A stretch of DNA of 42,357 nt, taken from Kangiellaceae bacterium. Its GTDB lineage: Bacteria > Pseudomonadota > Gammaproteobacteria > Enterobacterales > Kangiellaceae. Positions 11,166-22,408 of this stretch are shown one piece after another. Each line of letters opens with the position of its first letter. The first letter of the stretch is position 1. The stretch spans positions 1 to 42,357 of the forward strand of contig JAHRVB010000039.1 of assembly GCA_019090895.1 (NCBI GenBank). The letters run 5' to 3'. The position numbers and the translations under genes were made by a program. The notes under the pieces were generated by a model. It was not told where the DNA came from. It saw only the letters and a program-made list of their open reading frames with translations, and did not search any database.

Positions 11166-14100
11166 GAATTATCAGTTAATAATCCGTTAATTGTTTCTAA
11201 TAAATCAACTTCATTATACGGCTTACCCATGTATTGATTAACACCTATAGATTCAGCTCGCTTTCTATGTTTTTCACCAGTACGTGATGTAATCATAATG
11301 ATCGGAATTTTCTTCAACCGTTCATCATGTCGAATTATAGTAGCCAATTCGAACCCATCCATTCTTGGCATTTCGATATCGAGTAACATCACATCAGGAA
11401 TGGTATCCGCAAGCACTGTAACGGCATCGACACCATCTTTTGCGGTAATGACTTCAAAGTCATAACGCTCCAACAATCGAGTGGTAACTTTTCTCACTGT
11501 GATAGAGTCATCGACCACCATAACCGTTGGCACTTTCTCTTCAGATATAGCTTCTTCTTGTACAATCATATCAGTCACATGAGCGTCCACTCGTCTAATC
11601 AACGCTGGCATATCCAAAATGAGTACAACTCGACCATCACCCTGTATTGTTGCGCCAGAAAGCCCACTGACAGAACTGAGCTGACTACCAATCGATTTTA
11701 CAACAATTTCACGAGAACCGAGTAGGTCGTCAACCTGTAACGCCGTTGGATGATCCGCTCCATGTAACAACAACACCGGAAGTGGCTGCGATACCCCCTC
11801 CAAACTAGCTCGTGTATTATGGTTAAGCATTTGGCCTAAATAATACATGGAATAGTCGATGCCAGCATAGGCAAATTTTGAATCGGTGTTGGTATAATAT
11901 TCTTCAAGTTCAAATGGACTGACTCGAACAATACCTTCGATGTTGGATAATGGAATTGCGTAAACTTCTTCACCAATTTGAACCATTAATGCATGATTGA
12001 CTGACACCGTGAACGGTAAACGAACAGTAAAAGTGGAACCTAGTCCATGTTCAGAGTTAATGTCAATGACACCACCCATCTGTTTGATTTCACTGTTAAC
12101 GACATCCATTCCCACACCACGCCCTGAAATCTGGGTCACTTTTTCCGCAGTACTAAATCCTGCTTCCAATATTAATTGATGCAGTTCATGTCGATTAAGC
12201 TCAGTGTCGCCATTTATAATGCCACGCTCTATCGCTTTCATGCGTATCGCATCGAGGTTTAAGCCACGGCCGTCATCTTTAATTTTAATAAAGACTTCAC
12301 TGCCTTCTCGATAAAGCGAAATAGATATTTTTCCCGTTTCAGCTTTGTTTGCATTTTTGCGCTCTTCTGGGGATTCAATTCCATGATCCATTGCATTTCT
12401 GAGCATATGTTCAAGTGGCGCAATCATCCGCTCAAGTACACTTCTGTCCATTTCGCCATCAGCACTGATTGAGAGTTCGATAGTTTTTCCTAGCTCGGTA
12501 CTAATTTGTCGAACCATTCGTCGAAGACGAGGCACCAAACTTTCAAAAGGCGTCATGCGAGTTTGCATTAGACTCTCTTGCATTTCTGTATTCACCCGAC
12601 CTTGCTGTAACAGCAAAGTTTCTGAATCAGAAGTTAAGAAGTCCAACGTTTCCTTCAAATTCATTAAATCGACAGCGCTCTCACCGAGGCCTCGTGTTAA
12701 CTCTTGCTGTCTGGTATACCGGTCCATTTCCAACGGATCGAAATCTTCGTATTCTGTACCCCCACTGATTTCTCGTCGATAGGAAATTTGTGCTTCAGTT
12801 TCGATGTCTAGATTTCTAAGTTGGTCTTTTAATCGCTCTACAGTAGAACTCATTTCATCAAGGTTGTATCGAAGAACCGTCATTTGTTGCTCTAAGCGAG
12901 AACGGAATATACTTGTTTCGCCCGCTAAATTTACTAAGTTTTCTAATTGGTTTGAATTAACTCGAACGGTATCGACAACCTGCGCTGGTTTTCGCTTTTC
13001 TTCCTGAATTGCTTTGCGCTGTTCGAATGATACGATTTCTGCTGAAGTTTCTTTTTCAATTGCAACTGTCGAATCTAATTCAGCTGAAGTATCTATGGCA
13101 TCTGTCGTCTCTTCAGCACTTTCTGTAACAGACTGTTGGTCATTTAGTGGCGAGCTTGATTCCGATTCAGACATTTGCGGATCTTGTCCGGCAATCAGCC
13201 CTTGAAGTTGCTCGAAATACTCTACAGGCATCGTCATTTGATTTTGTTCTTTTACTTCTTTGACCAACCCTTCGATAACATCATAGCCACGCAACATGAA
13301 ATCAACATGAGCAGGCTTAGCAGTTAGTGTTCCTTCATTAACTTTTTCGAAATAAGTTTCCATTTCGTGAGTAAGGTCACCTAGCACAACTAAATCCGCT
13401 AATCGGGCTCCTCCTTTGAAGGTATGCAAATTTCGTTGCATGGTGTCGATCGCATCGTTGTCGGTAAGATTATCACCCCATTGATGCATCGCTTCGTCAA
13501 AAGAAATCAAGAGTTCATCGGCTTCTTCTAGATAGATTTCGAGAACTTCTAAACCATCTTCGTCGAGCTCGATGGGATAAACATTACCACTAGCAACCAC
13601 CGGAGCCGCCGGAGCGATGGTATCCTCTGTGACGAAAAACTCATTCGATTCGGACGCTAATGATGCGGCATAATCTGATTCTTGAGGATCGCTATCTTGT
13701 ATTTCCTCATTTTCTGAATCTTGAATTTCTACAGGTAACTCTGCTTCTAGCGATTCTTCACTTTGATTCGATTCTGCTAAATATTCAATATTTGATTCAT
13801 CAGATACAAATGCTGAGACTTCACCCTCATCAACAATTTCAGTAAGCTCTGGAGGCGAAACTAACGTTGTTATTTCTTGCTCAGTATTTACTAATTCGGT
13901 CTCTGTAGTATCTAACTCTTCAGATTCAATCACAGTAACTTCACTTTCTACTGGTTCATTGTCTGCCAAATTTGTTTCAACAAAAGTCGTTTCAGTAAAA
14001 TCGGTCTCCGAAAATTCAATATCGCTAGTATCTTCTAACGATGTTTCAATTGCTATTTCTTCTACCCCTGACTCGCTGGTAGTAGGTTCCACAATCACTG

Positions 14101-17100
14101 AATCTGGATTGAGATGTGCGTTAAGCATACGTTCTTCCGCTTCAGCAGCTTCTGGCCATTGGAATCCGCGTAGAACTTCAATCATTTCGATCAGTTTGTT
14201 TGTTGCCATAGTAACCAATTGATAATCAGCGTCACCGATTGGCCGCGCGAAATCTAAATGGGTATTAAATATTTCTTCCGTTCCGTAAGACAGGTCGCCA
14301 ATAGACATTGCGCCGGCCATTCGAGAACTACCTTTGAAAGTATGGTAGATGCGTCTCAGCTCTTTTAACAAATCATCGCTGTGTAGATTATTTTTCCATC
14401 GTTCTAACAGCTCGCTGGCAGTTTCGATTAATTCATCAGCTTCTTCAACAAATAATTCGACCAGCTCCTGGTCCATTTCTTCAGGCGCTTCTTCTTTTGA
14501 AACTTCACTGATCCAACTTAACATCTCTTCGGACAATGCAATAGGAGCGACTATATCTTCTTCAGAAACAAGACGGCTAAGCATTGCTGACAACTCATCT
14601 ACACCGGCCGATAGCAAACGATAGAACTCGTTTTCGCTATCCTCATCTCTTACATTTGCTCTCGAAGTCTGTTCACAAACTGAGGCAAAATTTTGAATTT
14701 CTTCAATGCCAATCATTTCGCTTCCGCGAGTAAAGGTATGAAGTTCATCGGCGATCTGAATGTGATTGGACTTGTCTCGCGCTTGAATTAAAGATTGCAC
14801 TTCCCCGAGAATATCCGAGCCTTCCGTAAGGAAAATTGATACCAATCTTTGATCACGTTGCTGAACAGCCCCATCAATGACCTGTCCAGACGTCTTAGAA
14901 GCAGCAATTGCATTAATTCTCTCAAGCAACAACTCTAACGGTGAACTATCCACAACTTTTGACTCTCTAAGTTGTGTCACAACTCCGTTAATAAATTTAG
15001 CTGCATCAGCGAGTAATACCACAGAATCGGCATCAAACCTTCGATTACTTCCTTTAATGATTCTGGAATGTTTCTCTAAAGGACCTGCCAATTTAGCAAT
15101 TGCGTCTACTTTCGCCATGTGAGCACTACCTTTTAAGGTGTGCAACGCTCTAATCAAGTCGTCGGTTACAGGCACATTATCAGATGCATTACCGTCAATA
15201 TATTGATTGATTGCTGAAAGATGTACTTGTGCTTCGTTGACAAAAATTTCGAGTAATACGGGGTCAATCGGCTCTTCTTCTTGCGCTAAACCTAACTCTT
15301 CGGACAAGGTAGGAATATCACCGAACTCTTCATTATTCGATGAGGCGTTATCGATTACCTCAACGTCACATCCGTCCGCAAAAGAAAAGTCGCTTAAGTT
15401 AAGACCTTTTGATATATGATCAGTTCTGGCTATCAATTCCTCTATATCAGTTCCCGCGTGGGCCTGACTATCCGAAAATTCCTTAACTAAATTAGGTAAT
15501 TTTAACAGCGCATCATTTATTGCAGCAAGTACTGGTTGCTCAGCGGGAATCGATTCTTCTATCACTCGGTTGAGCATGTTCTCGATAGACCAACTTAATT
15601 CTCCAATAGTCGAAGCACCGACTAGACGGCCGCTGCCTTTCAAGGTGTGAAAAGAACGTCTAATAGTAGCTAGTGCATCTTGATTCTTCGTATCATTAAT
15701 CCACACTGGTAAGGTATTGCCTACTACCTCAATTTCTTCTTCTGCTTCTTCAAGGAATATTTCTAATACTTCTTCATCAATGAGTGATTCATCAATTTGT
15801 TTATCTGCAGAACTTTGATTAATTGGTACAATTACAGCGGATGTTGGCTGAGATATTTCTTCAGTTATAACTTCTTCAGAGAAATCTTGTCCGCTTTCTA
15901 CCGGCTCTTGTGCAGCTCTCTCAATTGCATTGGATAATAAATCAATACTCGATTGAGCACTGTGTAAAATTGAAACTATGGCTTTACTATTTCCTTCTTC
16001 TGTCCCTTCAAGATAATAATCTACGCTGGTTATTATATCGGCCAATGCATCCAAGTATTCTTCTGTTGGCACAACAGAAATGCCTAATAAACAGTTAGTG
16101 ACATATGATTCAGCAACAACTAATACATTAGTCGCCTCTCGGTATTCAACAATTCGCATAGCGCCCAACACTTCGGTTAGAAGTGCCGGTACGTTGTCCA
16201 ATTCGGCAGCGTTAAAGGAGGAAGCTATAAAATTAATCATACCGTCTTTAGCAAGCTGCAGATTTTTCCTCGCTACACCAACCAATGCAACCGTTGCATC
16301 ATCGACTTGACTATTAATCGATCGTTTTTCTATGGATTCAGCCTGTTCGCCCGCAACTTGTTCTTCCGCTGCGAACCGTTCAATATCAAAATTACTTAAA
16401 TTCGCATCAACGAAAAGTAATGCCCCGGCGATATCCATAATGGCCGCATCATCCGGTAACTGTCCGTTTCTGATTGATTTCTTGAGTGTTTTAGTTTGTT
16501 CTCGAATAACATCTCGTGGAATTGGCAACTCTAATATCGTCAGCGTATCCGCGATTTTTTCTAATGAGTCATTCAGTGAAGTCAACTGTGCTGGATCTTT
16601 TGCTTGAGCCCGAACAAATAAATCAAGCTGGTCTTTCACAGATGCTAATTCTTCACCGATTGCAGTAATAACACTTTCCATCGCTGATGAATCAGGTCGA
16701 GCGAGTTGCTGTTGTTGTTTCTTTATGGTTTTACTTTCAGGTAAAGACTCTTCTAAATTAAACTCATCTTTCAACGCTTTGACACGTGTATTTTTCGACT
16801 TAGATCGGGCAACGAAATATAACAGTTTTGATAACAACTTCGCTGGAATTTGATCGGTAAGAGCAGATTCACCAGCTTCCGAAAGTCGTTTGATTTGCTT
16901 ATCGACGTGTGAAAGCAAAAGATGAACTTGTTTCTCTTTGTACAATCCTCGTTCAGCAATTGAGAAAATAAAACCATCTGCAACCCACCACAATTTCGCC
17001 ACTGAATGTCCTTCAGTGAGAGCCTCTAATCGTAGGAGAACTTTGTGAATACGGGCAAGGCTTTCTTTAACTGAAGCTCCGCGAATAACCCCAGTCAAAC

Positions 17101-17632
17101 CTTTTTGAAAATGCGCTCTTAGTTTTTTGCAATTATCCTGAAAAGAAGTTTTCTTCTCTTGCTCTGTAATCTGTTCATTAGGCTTTGGTGGCTCAACATG
17201 TCCTGTCTCTGCAGAGAAGAATTCATTTTCGTTGACAGGCGCTAAATTTGAAGCTGCTCTCAATTCATTAATTAGTGGCAATAGAATAACAGGGATATCT
17301 TTTTGCCCGCTTTCGACACGCTCGAGATAACCAGGCATCTGCATCATTGAACGCATTAAAATTTCGAACGAAGCTTCTCCAATCTGCTCTTTTTCTTTCG
17401 CCATTTGCTCGGCAAGAGTTTCCATTTCCGCGGCTAGTCTGGCAGCCCCATCAAAACCGAGCATTTGCAGAGTACCCTGCACCTGATGTAAGCAATTTAT
17501 GCAGAACTGGATCTGAGTTTTATCATGATTATCTTCAACGTAAGTTTCTAACCCTTGACGAGCTTGCTCAAGAGTATTATTAATTTCTTTTCTGACCCAA
17601 CTTAAAGCCAATTGGTCATAGTTGTCAGTCAT
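11162..17632 (-). CDS. chpA: ChpA, hybrid chemosensory histidine kinase with multiple Hpt domains
   Basis: 2156 residues. The N-terminus has a degenerate Hpt-like helix (LHQVQGTLQMLG, H49). Four Hpt sites follow with an intact HTxKG core: H662 (FHTLKGSGR), H831 (LHTLKGSAH), H1097 (YHTFKGSSR) and H1403 (LHTFKGGAR). A weaker one is at H965 (HTFTRGSEM). Acidic linkers occupy about 1175-1355 and 1485-1545. The CheA core has a dimerisation region near 1555-1700, an ATPase N-box (RNAMDHG, N1746) and G-boxes DDGRG (1786-1790) and GRGVGMD (1837-1843). A CheW-like domain (about 1875-2020) and a receiver with D2041, D2042, phosphoacceptor D2085, T2115 and K2137 complete it. It phosphorylates PilG and PilH. 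The gene overlaps pilK and chpB by 4 bases each. Confidence 0.97.
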
Positions 17633-18531
17633 GCCCGCTCCGATTCTTTGGTTATATTGACTTGGCTCTTAATAAAGGCCAAGCAATGTTTATTATCTAC
17701 TCTGGTTAAATTTTTATTCGCCACCTGAGTAACTTCTCCGTGGCCAAGAATCAAAATCCCACCGGGCTTAAGACGTTTTTCGAAATCTTCAATTATTTCA
17801 GCTTTACGTTCTTGTCTGAAATAGATCATTACATTTTGGCAGTAAATCACATCAAAAAACTGTTTTGGTTTTTCGTCTAACTCCAAAATGTTAGCCTGCA
17901 TAAAACAGGTTCTCTTTTTAATATTACTTTTGACTTGAATATGGTTATCCGCCAACTTCTCAAAAAAATGATTGAAAGATGTTGATGGCAAAAAGTCTGA
18001 ATTCTTATTCGAATATATGCCTTCTCGTGCAACAGCTAAAGAAGGGTAACTCACATCAACACCTGTCACACCGTAGTACATTAATTTCTGTTGCTCTGGC
18101 GACAAACTCCCAGTTAACTTTTCTAGCTCCATCGCTAACGAATAAGTTTCTTCCCCGGTTGAGCAGCCAACACTCCAAACTTGAATGTCTTGCACTTCGG
18201 TTGGTTGGTCTCTAAATGCGTGTAATGCTCTATTACGGCAGTAGCTTGTGACTAAATTGAGAGAATCGAGATCTCGGTAAAAACATGTTTCGTGCACCGT
18301 CAATGAGTCGACCAATCTTGCCCACTCAAGGCTCGTTACCTGCCCACTGTCGAGCAGTTGATAATACTCACGATAAACTGTGATACCTTTTTCCCGCATG
18401 TGTCTGTTTAAACTAGTCACTAGAAATGCTTTACGGGTTTCTGGAAGCCACAAACCCGTACGCCTTTCTAGCATTGACTGCCACTGAACAAACTCACTAG
18501 GCTCCATTTCTGGAATCATGAAAGCTGACAT
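17629..18531 (-). CDS. pilK: PilK, CheR-type methyltransferase
   Basis: A 300-residue SAM-dependent glutamate methyltransferase predicted to modify PilJ. The N-terminal helical CheR domain includes LTVHETCFYRD, and the SAM site is VWSVGCSTGEETYSLAMELE. Further C-terminal, FDVIYCQNVMIYF matches the CheR catalytic-domain motif (N/RNVxIYF). Length matches P. aeruginosa PilK (about 291). It lies 14 bp after pilJ and overlaps chpA by 4 bases, so translation is coupled to the kinase. It is the counterpart of ChpB. Confidence 0.95.
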   Translation of the reverse strand: MSAFMIPEMEPSEFVQWQSMLERRTGLWLPETRKAFLVTSLNRHMREKGITVYREYYQLLDSGQVTSLEWARLVDSLTVHETCFYRDLDSLNLVTSYCRNRALHAFRDQPTEVQDIQVWSVGCSTGEETYSLAMELEKLTGSLSPEQQKLMYYGVTGVDVSYPSLAVAREGIYSNKNSDFLPSTSFNHFFEKLADNHIQVKSNIKKRTCFMQANILELDEKPKQFFDVIYCQNVMIYFRQERKAEIIEDFEKRLKPGGILILGHGEVTQVANKNLTRVDNKHCLAFIKSQVNITKESERA

Positions 18532-18545
18532 CAGATCTCCTATTA

Positions 18546-20606
18546 CTAGGCTTCGTCAGGCAATTTAAATCCGGCAATCGAATCATTCAATTCGTCTGCC
18601 AATTCCGCCAGTTTACCAATCGAGTTCGCCGTATTCGCTGTACCCTCGGACGTTTGGTTGGTAATTTCCTGGATAACATTCATCGTATTAGAAACATGTC
18701 CAGCCGACGCAGCTTGTTGTCTCGCAGCGTTGGAAATATTTTGGATTAAATCAGCCAAACTCGTTGATACTCTTTCGATTTCTTCCAATGCAACACCCGC
18801 ATCTTGTGCTAAGCGAGCCCCATGTACCACTTCCGCGGTACTGGATTCCATAGAGATGACGGCCTCATTTGTATCCGTTTGAATAGCTTTAACCAGTGCT
18901 TCGATTTGGTCCGTTGCGTTACCGGAACGTTCTGCCAATCGCTGTACTTCATCCGCAACTACCGCGAAACCACGACCAGCTTCTCCAGCCATCGACGCCT
19001 GAATTGCCGCATTTAGTGCCAATATATTTGTTTGGTCTGAAATATCATTGATCAGTGATACGATATCTCCGATTTCCTGCGATGACTCACCTAGACGCTT
19101 AATCCGTTTAGACGTTTCTTGAATTTGTTCACGAATGGTATCCATCCCTTGGATGGTATTTCGTACCACTTCACCACCTTTCTTAGCGATTTCAACCGAT
19201 TTTTCCGCAACCGTCGTTGACTCAGATGCATTCGCAGATACTTGCTCGATGGAGACAGCCATTTCGTTGATAGCCGCTGAAGCTCCAGTGATTTCTTGTG
19301 CTTGATTTCGCGATGCTTGCGCTAATTCAATTGAAATCCCTTGAGTTTCTGTGGTTGCGTTAGATAACTTACCAACCGAATCTTTAATTGTTGCAACCAA
19401 CGATCTCAATTGGTCAATAGTGAAGTTCATCGCATCTGCGATAGCTCCAGTAAAATCTTCTGTTACGGTTGCATTAGCCGTCAAATCACCATCAGCTAGT
19501 CCTTCCATTTCGTCTAACAATCGAATGATTGCTTGCTGATTTCTTTCATTCTGTCTTTTTTCTTGATCGGCTGTTACTCGCGCTTTTTGAGTACGGACTT
19601 GATCATCTCCTCGCTGGCGGTTGTACAGCAAGATTAAAAAGATAATAACAAGACCACCGGCGAACGCAGAATATAACCAATGCCCTAGACCAGTAATTTT
19701 CGTTTGTCCCGTATAGGCTTCTTGTAAATTGGCAGTTAACTCCAACATTGTATTCGCTTGTAAGAAGATTTCATCCGATGCTTCATGAACATTAAAAAGT
19801 TCTTCTTTCGAACCAATTACAAAACTCACGTTATTTTTGAGCGAATCGTAAAGCCCTGAAATCTCTGTTAATGAATCACGCGCTTCGGTTGAGTTAATTT
19901 TTCGAACGCCGAGCATTTCATCGCCTTCCAACATTCCTGAAAGAATTTCACCAAATAAATCCACATCCTGACCAAAATTTTCTGATGCAATCTCTGCGTC
20001 ATCCCCACCAACCAGTACTTTTTGGAAACTTCTAATGATCCTTTCTAGATAAATTGATTGCCGAGTCGCGTACATTACTTGCTCTGCTTGCGCTCTGTTA
20101 TCAAGTAAAATGTCTTGAACGTTGGTATATAAGAATTCCATCTGAGGAACAGATGATGATAGTTCGTTAGATATTTGGTAAAGCTTAACAACGGTTTCTC
20201 GCCCCGCAGAAATTTCTTCCGAGTTCTTTTCCATGTCTTGCCACAGATCGCCGACGCTCTTAACCGGGCCTGTTAGAATCGCAGTGGGTGAAATAGCTAA
20301 TCCTTCAGACTCGTTACCTCTCGACAAATGATTGTACTGGGCTTGAAATTCTTTGACCCGCTCATCAAGCAGCTCAAACGCCGCGGGGTTTCCTGTCGAT
20401 GCTTCTGCCGCATTCTTTGCTATCTGCTGCGACAAAACCCTTAAGTTACCAGCTTTGGTTAAACGCTGTTGATTCTGTTGACCTTGGAAAACTCCATAGG
20501 CTAGATTCAAAGCACCAGCAAGAATGGCAATAAATAACAGCCCGATATAACCACCGGCGTTAGATTTTGCATTGACTTGCTTATTCTTGTTTTCTGTTGC
20601 GCTCAT
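18546..20606 (-). CDS. pilJ: PilJ, type IV pilus methyl-accepting chemotaxis protein
   Basis: A 686-residue inner-membrane receptor. TM1 spans about residues 20-40 and TM2 about 310-329, enclosing a 270-residue helical periplasmic region of the PilJ type ([13 protein letters not shown] and its second copy [18 protein letters not shown]). A HAMP-like stretch leads to the signalling domain. The hairpin tip [20 protein letters not shown] and the flanking [18 protein letters not shown] are intact, so CheW/CheA contact is expected. The C-terminus (KLPDEA) has no CheR-binding pentapeptide. Surface contact or pilus state is the presumed input. It begins 72 bp after pilI. Confidence 0.97.
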   Translation of the reverse strand: MSATENKNKQVNAKSNAGGYIGLLFIAILAGALNLAYGVFQGQQNQQRLTKAGNLRVLSQQIAKNAAEASTGNPAAFELLDERVKEFQAQYNHLSRGNESEGLAISPTAILTGPVKSVGDLWQDMEKNSEEISAGRETVVKLYQISNELSSSVPQMEFLYTNVQDILLDNRAQAEQVMYATRQSIYLERIIRSFQKVLVGGDDAEIASENFGQDVDLFGEILSGMLEGDEMLGVRKINSTEARDSLTEISGLYDSLKNNVSFVIGSKEELFNVHEASDEIFLQANTMLELTANLQEAYTGQTKITGLGHWLYSAFAGGLVIIFLILLYNRQRGDDQVRTQKARVTADQEKRQNERNQQAIIRLLDEMEGLADGDLTANATVTEDFTGAIADAMNFTIDQLRSLVATIKDSVGKLSNATTETQGISIELAQASRNQAQEITGASAAINEMAVSIEQVSANASESTTVAEKSVEIAKKGGEVVRNTIQGMDTIREQIQETSKRIKRLGESSQEIGDIVSLINDISDQTNILALNAAIQASMAGEAGRGFAVVADEVQRLAERSGNATDQIEALVKAIQTDTNEAVISMESSTAEVVHGARLAQDAGVALEEIERVSTSLADLIQNISNAARQQAASAGHVSNTMNVIQEITNQTSEGTANTANSIGKLAELADELNDSIAGFKLPDEA

Positions 20607-20678
20607 AGTTCGTTTCCTGAAAGCAATGTTTTTATAAAAATTTGAATTTCGATTGACTTAACTCAAATCGATTCTCAT

Positions 20679-21224
20679 TTACAGAGCAACCTGACGAAAA
20701 TCGGCTGTATCAGCTAATGTGAATAAGCTGAATACATTCCATAGTTTCTCATCGCTGTAAAAGCCACCTTTAAGGTAAGGTTTCATCGCTTCATCGGGGA
20801 CAGCGACTTCTTCGACCCAGTTTTCGTCTTCAAAATGATTTAAGCCCAGTATTTCATCTACGATTACGCCACAGTGAACACCTGCATAATTAACGACTAA
20901 TAGTCGTTGTCGCCTAAGCGACGATGATGCTTTTCGACCTAAATACCCATGGAGATCCATAATGGGTAACAAAGTTCCACGGATATTTGCTAATCCCTTA
21001 ACCCAAGATTTTGCTCCCGGAACTTTTGTATGTTGTGGAATGGATAGAATTTCAGCAACTTCGTTTAAGTTAACCAAATAATCATTCCCGCCAATTCGAA
21101 ATCCAACACCGGTCCAAAATCGGCTCAAGTCTTGTTCTCGAGTCGACAAGCCAGCATTTTCTAAACTCCGTTTCTCAACGTCTTTTAGGAATTCGAATGC
21201 TTCTATATTAGTAAAATCATCCAT
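20679..21224 (-). CDS. pilI: PilI, CheW-like coupling protein
   Basis: A 181-residue CheW-domain protein that should connect PilJ to ChpA. The fold is seen in FRIGGNDYLVNLNEVAEIL, then WVKGLANIRGTLLPIMDLHGYLG and CGVIVDEILGLNHF. Length equals that of P. aeruginosa PilI (178). The N-terminal 30 residues are helical and outside the CheW core. It starts 8 bp after pilH. Confidence 0.95.
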   Translation of the reverse strand: MDDFTNIEAFEFLKDVEKRSLENAGLSTREQDLSRFWTGVGFRIGGNDYLVNLNEVAEILSIPQHTKVPGAKSWVKGLANIRGTLLPIMDLHGYLGRKASSSLRRQRLLVVNYAGVHCGVIVDEILGLNHFEDENWVEEVAVPDEAMKPYLKGGFYSDEKLWNVFSLFTLADTADFRQVAL

Positions 21225-21232
21225 AACGACTT

Positions 21233-21598
21233 TTAGCTTCCTAATATCGCTTGGATGGTATTGATCAAATTGCCTTCATTAACAGGCTTAGTTAAATAAT
21301 CTTTAGCGCCCTGCCTCATTCCCCAAATTTTGTCAGTTTCTTGGTCTTTTGTCGTAACAATAACCACTGGGATATGAGCTGTGGTAGGTTCTTTCTTGAG
21401 CTGGCGAGTTGCTTGAAAACCATTAAGTCCAGGCATTACAACATCCATAAGAACCAAATCCGGTAACTCGACCTTTGCCACTTCAACACCTTGCTTACCA
21501 CTTTCCGCTGTTACCACTTGGTAATTGTTAGACTCGAGTATTGTAGTCAAAACATGTGTTTCTGTTGGCGAGTCGTCAACAATCAAAATTTTAGACAT
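21233..21598 (-). CDS. pilH: PilH, single-domain response regulator
   Basis: A 121-residue CheY-like receiver with no output domain. Acid pocket D8/D9, phosphoacceptor D52 (VLMDVVMPG), T82 and K104 (YLTKPVN) are all present. In P. aeruginosa PilH counteracts PilG in controlling pilus extension, retraction and cAMP. It starts 73 bp after pilG and is followed 8 bp later by pilI. The order pilG-pilH-pilI identifies it more securely than sequence alone. Confidence 0.95.
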   Translation of the reverse strand: MSKILIVDDSPTETHVLTTILESNNYQVVTAESGKQGVEVAKVELPDLVLMDVVMPGLNGFQATRQLKKEPTTAHIPVVIVTTKDQETDKIWGMRQGAKDYLTKPVNEGNLINTIQAILGS

Positions 21599-21671
21599 TT
21601 AAGTTCTTCCTCTTTATCACTTAACTGAAAATAGTTCACAACCAAGGTGTATTACAAACTTAGTAGGATAA

Positions 21672-22058
21672 TTAAACATTAGCCACATGCTGCGATATCG
21701 CGCCTAAAAGCTCATCTCGGCTAAATGGCTTGGTAAGATATTGATCCGAGCCAACAATTCGTCCTTTCGCTCTGTCAAATAATCCATCTTTACTCGAAAG
21801 CATAATCACTGGAGTCGACTTAAATTCGTTATTATTTTTAATAAGTGCACACGTTTGATAACCGTCTAATCGCGGCATCATAATATCCACAAAAATAATG
21901 TCAGGTTTGTTATCCGCAATTTTTGCCAAAGCATCAAATCCATCGGTCGCAGTAACCACTTCACAGCCTACTTTTTTTAACAAGGTTTCAGCAGTACGGC
22001 GGATCGTTTTGCTATCGTCGATCACCATAGCCTTAAGGCCTTCAAAATTATTTTCCAT
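21672..22058 (-). CDS. pilG: PilG, single-domain response regulator
   Basis: A 128-residue CheY-like receiver: acid pocket D14/D15, phosphoacceptor D58 (IIFVDIMMPR), S88, and K110 (YLTKPFS). It is the first gene of the Pil-Chp string. In P. aeruginosa phosphorylated PilG promotes pilus extension and adenylate cyclase activity. GAGGACC lies about 9 bases before the ATG, and just upstream of it sits a 7-base-pair hairpin (22074-22091). It is divergent from gshB with a 350-bp gap, the same arrangement as in Pseudomonas. Confidence 0.96.
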   Translation of the reverse strand: MENNFEGLKAMVIDDSKTIRRTAETLLKKVGCEVVTATDGFDALAKIADNKPDIIFVDIMMPRLDGYQTCALIKNNNEFKSTPVIMLSSKDGLFDRAKGRIVGSDQYLTKPFSRDELLGAISQHVANV

Positions 22059-22073
22059 TCAACTGGTCCTCAT

Positions 22074-22091
22074 CGGACGACAATTCGTCCG
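22074..22091. promoter_or_regulatory. Hairpin in the pilG leader just before the ribosome site
   Basis: CGGACGA and TCGTCCG pair perfectly around a four-base loop. On the pilG strand the stem ends a few bases before GAGGACC. It could influence pilG translation or be a protein-binding palindrome. Confidence 0.55.
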
Positions 22092-22329
22092 TTCTCACTT
22101 CATTTACCTACGGGAACTTCATTTTTTTGTTAGTGCTTGAATCTATGTGTTTTTTTATCACAAATTTCAGTTCCACACCACACAGTTATCCCGTTTTTGC
22201 CAACATATCGTTTATTTAGCTCATTGAGATATTAGAAAATAAAATGATAAGAATCAAACTTTTAACTAGCGCGTTAATTGTAAGACATTAAAAAGGTATT
22301 CTAAGTCTTTGATTATTATAATCTTATGC

Positions 22330-22357
22330 TTGTATATTTAATTCGTTCTCCTATAAT
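22330..22357 (+). promoter_or_regulatory. Sigma70-like promoter for gshB operon
   Basis: TTGTAT (22330-22335), a 16-base spacer, and a consensus TATAAT (22352-22357). The start codon of gshB is 51 bases further on. Confidence 0.5.
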
Positions 22358-22408
22358 AGGCAGAGCGAGTAAAATATAATTCCTACCTAACTATAGTAGA
22401 AATCTGAG

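Larger units (their letters stand above)
22059..22408. promoter_or_regulatory. Divergent pilG/gshB intergenic region (350 bp)
   Basis: AT-rich region between two divergent operons. It contains the pilG leader hairpin (22074-22091) and a sigma70-like promoter for gshB (22330-22357). I could not define a convincing pilG promoter. I see no gene in it. Confidence 0.6.

Noticed and set aside
22145..22165. CRP/Vfr-like site TGTG...TCACA in the pilG upstream region
   Set aside because: The spacing between the half sites is one base too long and the first half is imperfect, so it was not called.
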